10,114 nucleotides of DNA, from positions 1 through 10,114 of the forward strand of contig JAOUDF010000085.1 in assembly GCA_029859385.1 (NCBI GenBank), given 5' to 3'. The stretch comes from Nitrospirota bacterium (GTDB lineage Bacteria; Nitrospirota; JAOUDF01). The position numbers and the translations under genes are program-made. How positions within the stretch are numbered: position 1 is the stretch's first letter; every line of letters begins with the position of its first letter. Of this stretch, positions 6,008 through 10,114 are shown piece after piece. A model generated the notes under the pieces. The model did no database searches. It saw nothing but the letters and a program-made list of their open reading frames with translations, and was not told the DNA's origin.

Positions 6008-7516
6008 ATGAAACAGAATGCAGCGGGCCATGTTTCAGGCTCTGTCTCCGACAGGCCCATTATAGAATTGCTGAGTACGTTTCATACCGACAAGTCGACG
6101 GGTATCCTTGAGGTCCAGCATGACGGGGTCGCACGACAGCTCTTTGTCGAAAAGGGGGATGTTGTTTTCGCAACGTCCAACGACCCCCGGGAGAATCCCG
6201 CGTATCTGCTTCTTTGCATGGGGAAGATTACGAGGCAGCAGTTCGATCAGACCGAGGGGCTGGCCCATTCCGACGGCAAAAGGCAGGCAGCCCTCCTGGT
6301 GGAGCTGGGGTTCATCGCCCCGAAAGAGCTTTTTGTCGGGGTAAAGATCCAGGTGGCTGAAATCATCTATTCGCTCCTTGCCGAGGGCAGGGGCGATTTT
6401 GTATTTATCCGCACGCCGATCCCCCGTTCCGACATCATCATGTTGAAACTCAACATGCCGGCCCTTCTCATGGAAGGGGTACGCCGCTCGATTAACCCTT
6501 TGCAGGTAGAATGGCTTGCCGGGCCCCACGACAGGTGCCTCAGGGTCCTCCCCCAGCACAGCTGGATAGGGTGCAATGTGATGACTGAAGAGGAGGTCCG
6601 GGTCTGGAAGCTGATTGCGGAAGGGGGGGCACTGGGCAAGGTGATCGAGCAGTCCGGCTTGCCCCAGGAGATGGTATTGAGGGTGGTAAGCGCCTTCATC
6701 GCAGGTGGCCTGGTGGAAAAGACCGAGGAACAGGTCTGCGCCGTGGATGCCTTCGACCCTGCCCTGGTGCGCAAGGAAGCGCACGCCTTCCATAATGCCA
6801 TGCAGGGGAAGAACCACTATGAGGTCCTGGGGGTCGCTGCCACGGCCACGCCAAAAGCCATCAGGTCGGCCTATGTAGCGCTTTCCAAGAAGTACCATCC
6901 CGATGTCCACTGCGTGCCTGAGCTGGAAGATATCAAGAAGGTGATGGAGGAGGTCTTCTCCCGCATTACCCAGGCATACGACATGCTTATGGACCCTGAA
7001 AAACGGCGCGACTATGACATGTTTCTCGCTGCCAGCGCGCCCCCCATACGAGTGGCGGCTATTAAGAGAAAAGCAGGCCAGCCGGATAACAAGGATATGG
7101 AAAATGCCAAGCAGCAGTTCGGGCGCGGGATGGCCGAATATAAGAAGGGAGACTACTGGGGGGCCGTGGACAGCTTTCTCTGGGCGACCAGGCTTAATCC
7201 GACTTCAGGGTTGTATGCCCTCTATGTGGGCAGGTGTCTCCAGCATATGCCCCGGCGGCTGGAGGAGGCCGAGGAGTACTTTCTGAAGGCGATCGAGCTG
7301 GAAAGCTTCAACCTCGAGTATTACCTCGACCTGGGGCGCTATTACCTGCAGGTGGGGCAAAAGGAGAAAGCGGACAACGCCTTCAGGGAGGTCATCAAGC
7401 TCGATCCGCACAATGAAGCCGCGCTCACCGCATTAGGTGCACAGGCAGGGAAGGGGGTTGCATCTTCCCAGGAAGACAGTGACAAGGGGATTTTCGGGCG
7501 ACTGTTTGGCAGGTAG
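6008..7516 (+). CDS. PATAN (DUF4388) – J domain – TPR protein
   Basis: The 502-residue protein has no signal peptide or membrane span and should be cytosolic. Residues about 8-160 match the PATAN/DUF4388 pattern (GSVSDRPIIELLSTFHTDKSTG, then QLFVEKGDVVFATS and the helical QAALLVELGFI region). Residues about 190-240 look like a small winged-helix unit (MTEEEVRVWKLIAEGG to FIAGGLVEK). A J domain spans about 269-337, starting NHYEVLGVAATAT, with an intact HPD at 297-299 and ending DPEKRRDYD, so it should be able to stimulate an Hsp70 ATPase. About three TPR-like repeats follow (364-397, 401-435, 437-470), and the tail ends GIFGRLFGR. PATAN domains are known from regulatory proteins linked to two-component signalling; here the J domain suggests delivery of a client or signalling partner to DnaK. 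CTGGAG lies 8 nt before the ATG. No dnaK or grpE is adjacent. Domain calls are firm; the cellular role is unknown. Confidence 0.9.
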   Translation: MKQNAAGHVSGSVSDRPIIELLSTFHTDKSTGILEVQHDGVARQLFVEKGDVVFATSNDPRENPAYLLLCMGKITRQQFDQTEGLAHSDGKRQAALLVELGFIAPKELFVGVKIQVAEIIYSLLAEGRGDFVFIRTPIPRSDIIMLKLNMPALLMEGVRRSINPLQVEWLAGPHDRCLRVLPQHSWIGCNVMTEEEVRVWKLIAEGGALGKVIEQSGLPQEMVLRVVSAFIAGGLVEKTEEQVCAVDAFDPALVRKEAHAFHNAMQGKNHYEVLGVAATATPKAIRSAYVALSKKYHPDVHCVPELEDIKKVMEEVFSRITQAYDMLMDPEKRRDYDMFLAASAPPIRVAAIKRKAGQPDNKDMENAKQQFGRGMAEYKKGDYWGAVDSFLWATRLNPTSGLYALYVGRCLQHMPRRLEEAEEYFLKAIELESFNLEYYLDLGRYYLQVGQKEKADNAFREVIKLDPHNEAALTALGAQAGKGVASSQEDSDKGIFGRLFGR

Positions 7517-7530
7517 CGCGGCGAAGCTAC
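7513..7530. terminator. Palindrome spanning two convergent stop codons
   Basis: GTAGC (7513-7517) and GCTAC (7526-7530) form a 5-bp inverted repeat around an 8-nt loop. The arms contain both TAG stop codons, that of the plus-strand PATAN/J/TPR gene and that of the minus-strand precorrin-2 dehydrogenase gene. There is no U-run on either side, so it is a poor intrinsic terminator; Rho-dependent or mutual interference termination is as likely. Confidence 0.25.
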
Positions 7531-8201
7531 GCGCAGCCCGGTACGGCCCCCTGCCTGTATATCTGCTCCGCCAGCCGTTCAGCGTCATCCCGCCGCCCTT
7601 CCCTGAGCAGTGAAAGAATCTCCGAGTTTACCAGCCTGCGAAACAGTTCCTGCCGCATCCCCTCTTCGGGAATTTCACCGAGGGCCCGTTTCCTGAGGGC
7701 CGCCAGTATTTCCAGGAATTCCGTATACTCCTCGCCAAACATCGCCTCAAGCTCAAGCCGCACCTTCTTCGCCAGCGCCGGGCTTGCGCCACTGGTGGAA
7801 ACGGCAACCATGAGGTCGCCCCGTTCTACCACCGACGGCACAATGAAATTGCAGAGTTCGGGGTTGTCGATTACGTTAACGAGGCATCCGGCACTGGTAG
7901 CGGCTTGATAGACGGCCTGGTTGACAGCGGAATCGCTGGTTGCGGCGATGACAAGAAAGGATTTGCCGATGTCGTCCGGGGAGAAATCCCGGCGATGCCA
8001 GGTAATGCGGCCTTGTCCGGCAAGCAGGGAAAGGGATTCGGTGCATTGCGGGCTTACGATGGTAACGACGGCGGCGCTTTGCAGAAGGGTCTTGACCTTC
8101 CGTTCGGCAACGTTGCCTCCGCCCACCACCAGGCACTGCCTGTCGGTCAGGTCGAGCAGGATGGGGTAATAGCGCTTTCGGGAATCGCTACTTCTTTGCA
8201 T
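7527..8201 (-). CDS. Precorrin-2 dehydrogenase / sirohydrochlorin ferrochelatase (CysG N-terminal/Met8 type)
   Basis: The 224-residue product corresponds to the N-terminal half of CysG. It oxidises precorrin-2 to sirohydrochlorin with NAD+ and inserts Fe2+ to give siroheme. YYPILLDLTDRQCLVVGGGNVAERK at the start holds the Rossmann glycine loop (GGGNVAERK, 27-35). FLVIAATSD at 82-90 follows, and VNVIDNPELCNFIVPSVV places Asp112 at the position of catalytic Asp104 of Salmonella CysG. VAVSTSGASPALAKKVR at 132-148 is the other conserved block, followed by a helical tail. No methyltransferase domain is attached; that activity is in the cobA-hemD fusion about 5 kb away on the same strand. The ATG overlaps the end of the bamD-like gene by 14 nt and has little Shine-Dalgarno, so translation probably depends on ribosomes finishing bamD. 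No later start codon would keep the Rossmann N-terminus. Confidence 0.93.
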   Translation of the reverse strand: MQRSSDSRKRYYPILLDLTDRQCLVVGGGNVAERKVKTLLQSAAVVTIVSPQCTESLSLLAGQGRITWHRRDFSPDDIGKSFLVIAATSDSAVNQAVYQAATSAGCLVNVIDNPELCNFIVPSVVERGDLMVAVSTSGASPALAKKVRLELEAMFGEEYTEFLEILAALRKRALGEIPEEGMRQELFRRLVNSEILSLLREGRRDDAERLAEQIYRQGAVPGCA

Positions 8202-8961
8202 TCAGTTTGCTGAGACGGGATGATGCCTTGAACTTCTGCTCTTCCTTGGGGTATTTCTCTATGAGGAGCGAGTAGTATTTTTTCGCCTTTTCCCGGTCCT
8301 TGAGATTTTCGTAGGACACGGCCAGATGGTAGAGGACTTCGGCCTCTGCCGCGGACTGGGGCATGTCGTTCAGGATGCTGTCCAGGCGGTTGATGGCGGC
8401 GTTGTACGAGCCTTTGTTGAAATAAAACTTGGCGACGTAAAGTTCGTATTCGGCGGCTTTATTGTTGAGTATCCGGATGCGTTCCTTGGACTCATCGAGG
8501 TAGGGACTCTTGGGATATTTTTCAATAAGGCCCTGGAAATTGGTGAGGGCATCCTTGAAGAACCGGGCATTGCGGTCGATGGTCGAAATCTGCTTGAAGT
8601 AGCTCATGGCCACCTGGTACTGGGCATAAGAAGACAGCTTGTGGGTGGGGTGCATGTTGAGAAACTGGTGGTATTCGGTAACCGCCTCTTCGTAGCGCCC
8701 TTCCTCGTAGTACGAGTCGGCGATCCGCAGGCGGGTCACGATATCATAGTTCTTGTCGAGGTCCTCCTGCTGGACCTTCATGAAGGCTTCGCGGGCTTCA
8801 TCATACTTGCCTTTCTTGAGCTTTTCATTGCCTTCCTTGAAGACGGCGTCGGCGCTGAACGCGGGTGCTTCGGGCGCAGATGCCTTCTTGCCCCAGGCGC
8901 ACCCCGAGACGGTAAGCGCAATAATGGCAACGGGGAGGAGGAGGCCGGCAAATCGTTTCAT
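8188..8961 (-). CDS. bamD: Outer membrane assembly lipoprotein, BamD type (TPR)
   Basis: The product has 257 residues. A lipoprotein signal (MKRFAGLLLPVAIIALTVSG) leads to the lipobox cysteine Cys21, so signal peptidase II should release a lipidated periplasmic protein. TPR helices fill the rest: FSADAVFKEGNEKLKKGKYDEAREAF, DSYYEEGRYEEAVTEYHQFL, YAQYQVAMSYFKQ, then AAEYELYVAKFYFNKGSYNAAINRL and YHLAVSYENLKDREKAKKYY. The pattern and length fit BamD, the lipoprotein of the BAM complex that folds beta-barrel proteins into the outer membrane; a related TPR lipoprotein is possible. The frame stays open upstream through the tRNA gene, but the ATG at 8961 has GGAG 7 nt before it and starts the signal peptide, so the longer form is wrong. 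It follows the tRNA by 52 bp with no visible terminator and overlaps the next gene by 14 nt. Confidence 0.85.
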   Translation of the reverse strand: MKRFAGLLLPVAIIALTVSGCAWGKKASAPEAPAFSADAVFKEGNEKLKKGKYDEAREAFMKVQQEDLDKNYDIVTRLRIADSYYEEGRYEEAVTEYHQFLNMHPTHKLSSYAQYQVAMSYFKQISTIDRNARFFKDALTNFQGLIEKYPKSPYLDESKERIRILNNKAAEYELYVAKFYFNKGSYNAAINRLDSILNDMPQSAAEAEVLYHLAVSYENLKDREKAKKYYSLLIEKYPKEEQKFKASSRLSKLNAKK

Positions 8962-9013
8962 TATAATTCTCCGATAAGAAGGGAAGGTCGGGTGGGGTCG
9001 AGCGAGAAGACGA

Positions 9014-9098
9014 TGGTGCCGAAGGCGGGACTCGAACCCGCATGGGTTGCCCCACACGCCCCTCAAACGTGCGTGTCTACCAATTCCACCACTTCGGC
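9014..9098 (-). tRNA. tRNA-Leu (anticodon GAG)
   Basis: The 85-nt gene folds as a class II tRNA. The acceptor arm is GCCGAAG paired with CTTCGGC, followed by discriminator A and an encoded CCA (9016-9014). The D region is TGGTGGAATTGGTAGACA. The anticodon arm CACGT/GCGTG closes a loop TTGAGGG, giving anticodon GAG for CUC and CUU codons. A long variable arm with a TGGG-GCAA-CCCA hairpin and a T arm GCGGG/CCCGC with loop TTCGAGT complete it. It resembles E. coli tRNA-Leu(GAG). Confidence 0.97.
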
Positions 9099-9137
9099 AA
9101 TACTCAGGGGGCAGCAAACCCACCAGAAAACCGGGGT

Positions 9138-9166
9138 ATTTAAGCATTGCGATGAGGCCTTGTCAA
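9138..9166 (-). promoter_or_regulatory. Strong sigma70-type promoter of tRNA-Leu
   Basis: On the minus strand TTGACA (9166-9161) and TTAAAT (9143-9138) are separated by exactly 17 bp. The -35 box is perfect. The bases just after the -10 box are GC-rich (ACCCCGG), as in stable-RNA promoters under stringent control; that regulation is inferred. The start would be near 9131, about 33 nt before the mature tRNA 5' end. As no terminator follows the tRNA, this promoter probably also drives the bamD-like and siroheme genes. Confidence 0.7.
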
Positions 9167-9188
9167 GAGCTTTGTGGGGAGAATTCTT

Positions 9189-9217
9189 TTGCTTTCCATC
9201 ACTGCTTTCAATAGAAT
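9189..9217 (+). promoter_or_regulatory. Possible promoter for the amidase gene
   Basis: TTGCTT (9189-9194) and TAGAAT (9212-9217) are 17 bp apart on the plus strand; the -10 box matches 5 of 6. It faces away from the tRNA promoter with about 22 bp between the two -35 boxes. The leader to the amidase ATG at 9336 would be about 110 nt. Confidence 0.4.
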
Positions 9218-9254
9218 AATATCCCTTTTCATGGCGGAGGTGTCCGGGTGATCA

Positions 9255-9323
9255 ATGGTGAATTGGTGTGGTTGCATCATGATTGCCCTGTGGTGGCTGG
9301 CAGTCGTGTCGGCGACCTTTTAA
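9255..9323 (+). CDS. Possible 22-codon hydrophobic ORF upstream of the amidase
   Basis: An ATG at 9255 opens a short frame ending in TAA at 9321-9323, 12 nt before the amidase ATG and in the same reading frame. The peptide is hydrophobic and tryptophan-rich (MVNWCGCIMIALWWLAVV, then SATF), enough for one membrane span. No well-placed Shine-Dalgarno is seen: GGAGG lies about 15 nt upstream. It could be a leader peptide, a small membrane protein, or chance. Nothing assigns a function. Confidence 0.2.
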   Translation: MVNWCGCIMIALWWLAVVSATF

Positions 9324-9335
9324 AGAGGAACTGAA

Positions 9336-10114
9336 ATGAAGCGATGCCTGTTGATTGCCGTCGCTTTGCTTCTGCTGGCGGAGCCGGCGGTGGCGGAAAT
9401 AGCAGCCCCCATACACAAGACCTATCCCGGATTTACCCGGCTTGTCTTTCCCGCCGAGTCGCCCTTCAGCTACAGCCTGAAGGTGGAAGCCGAGGGCGGC
9501 AAGGTCTATCTCGAGCTTACCTCCAGTTCTCCGACGTTGTACGACGGGTTTGCGCCCGTTGCCATAGAGGATGGGGCCGTTTCCCGGCTCGATATGGCGG
9601 AATCGGGCGGCAAAAAGGCCATCATGATCCTCCTCGGCCCCCGTTATCATTCCTATCGTTCGTTCCTGGTGCGCCGACCCGACCGCCTGATAGTGGAGGT
9701 TGTCGACAGCGCGAAGTCTAGGGAATCCGCCTGGCTGCCGGTTGTCATCCTCGATGCGGGGCACGGCGGGCGGGACCCGGGTGCCGCTGGTATTTCCGGC
9801 GGTACCGAGAAGGACCTCTGCCTCGACATGGCGTCCCGGGTCAGAAAATTGCTCGAAAAAGGGGGTACCCGGGTCGTCATGACCCGTAATGCCGACTATG
9901 CGTTGCCGCATATGGAGCGGGCCTCGATCGCGCATCAGAACAAGGGCGGCCTCTTGCTCAGCATTCATGCATCGCCGAGGTCGGGTGGGGGCGAAGTGGT
10001 GAGGACATATATACAGGATTGGTTCTCGTCGGAGCGCAAGCTGGAGGAAAGCGCCGCGCCTGAGCAGGTCAAACTTCACCTCTGGGGCGTTCAGCAGTCC
10101 CGTCACATCTATCG
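9336..10114 (+). CDS. Secreted N-acetylmuramoyl-L-alanine amidase (Amidase_3), 3' end beyond window
   Basis: The visible part has 259 residues without a stop. A signal peptide (MKRCLLIAVALLLLAEPAVA) with likely cleavage after Ala20 sends the protein to the periplasm. Residues about 25-125 form a beta-rich region that may be AMIN-like and place the enzyme at the envelope. The zinc amidase domain begins at VVILDAGHGGRDPGAAG: His143, Glu158 (in GGTEKDLCLDM) and His211 (in LLLSIHAS) match the three conserved zinc ligands. The family cleaves the amide bond between N-acetylmuramic acid and L-alanine in peptidoglycan, as in cell separation and remodelling. After His211 the sequence reads SIHASPRSGGGEVVRTYIQDW, not the common SIHAN form, so this is a divergent branch. 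GAGGA lies 6 to 7 nt before the ATG. It is divergent from the tRNA-Leu unit. Whether the final catalytic glutamate is present cannot be seen. Confidence 0.88.
   Translation, partial: MKRCLLIAVALLLLAEPAVAEIAAPIHKTYPGFTRLVFPAESPFSYSLKVEAEGGKVYLELTSSSPTLYDGFAPVAIEDGAVSRLDMAESGGKKAIMILLGPRYHSYRSFLVRRPDRLIVEVVDSAKSRESAWLPVVILDAGHGGRDPGAAGISGGTEKDLCLDMASRVRKLLEKGGTRVVMTRNADYALPHMERASIAHQNKGGLLLSIHASPRSGGGEVVRTYIQDWFSSERKLEESAAPEQVKLHLWGVQQSRHIY

Noticed and set aside
9099..9130. GCAAACC-like string that recalls a GEMM riboswitch
   Set aside because: The surrounding conserved positions and second stem are absent; the stretch is the leader of the tRNA transcript.
8962..9147. N-terminal extension of the BamD-like protein
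   Set aside because: The extension reads through the tRNA-Leu gene, giving a typical spurious tRNA translation (SGGIGRHARLRG); the lipoprotein signal and ribosome binding site fix the start at 8961.
1..10114. CRISPR arrays, transposases, toxin-antitoxin or defence genes
   Set aside because: No regularly spaced direct repeats, transposase motifs or defence-type domains were found; all larger frames are accounted for by core metabolism, envelope or regulatory genes.

Overview
The window looks like a high-GC chromosomal segment from a deltaproteobacterium of the Geobacter/Desulfuromonadales type. This rests on gene content and order: a HemX/CcsA-like membrane protein, hemA, hemC, a fused cobA-hemD and a siroheme-route radical SAM enzyme in one operon, next to a PATAN/J-domain/TPR protein and a tRNA-Leu–bamD–precorrin-2 dehydrogenase unit. 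The assignment comes from recognising protein families, not from a database search.

Left part (1-5848, all minus strand): a tetrapyrrole operon transcribed leftwards from a good sigma70-type promoter near 5819-5848. In transcription order it holds ccsA/hemX-like, hemA (glutamyl-tRNA reductase), hemC (hydroxymethylbilane synthase), cobA-hemD (uroporphyrinogen-III C-methyltransferase fused to uroporphyrinogen-III synthase) and a radical SAM gene that best fits ahbC (12,18-didecarboxysiroheme deacetylase). The last gene is cut by the window edge. Gene spacing is 1 to 24 bp except for a 112-bp gap between hemC and cobA-hemD, which carries a 58-bp imperfect palindrome resembling a dispersed intergenic repeat.

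Middle (6008-7516, plus strand): a divergently transcribed gene for a PATAN (DUF4388)–helical linker–J domain–TPR protein with an intact HPD motif. It meets the next unit tail to tail with only 10 bp between the stop codons, and both stops lie in a small palindrome.

Right part: a minus-strand unit with a strong promoter (9138-9166), tRNA-Leu(GAG), a BamD-type TPR lipoprotein and a 224-residue precorrin-2 dehydrogenase/sirohydrochlorin ferrochelatase whose start overlaps the end of bamD by 14 nt. On the plus strand from 9336, a secreted N-acetylmuramoyl-L-alanine amidase runs off the right edge, preceded by a possible 22-codon hydrophobic ORF in the same frame.

Together the genes cover much of the path from glutamyl-tRNA to siroheme and on towards heme b by the alternative (Ahb) route: HemA, HemC, HemD and CobA make precorrin-2, the 7527-8201 protein makes siroheme, and AhbC acts after siroheme decarboxylation. 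HemL, HemB, AhbA/B and AhbD are not in the window. No mobile element, CRISPR array or defence system was seen.
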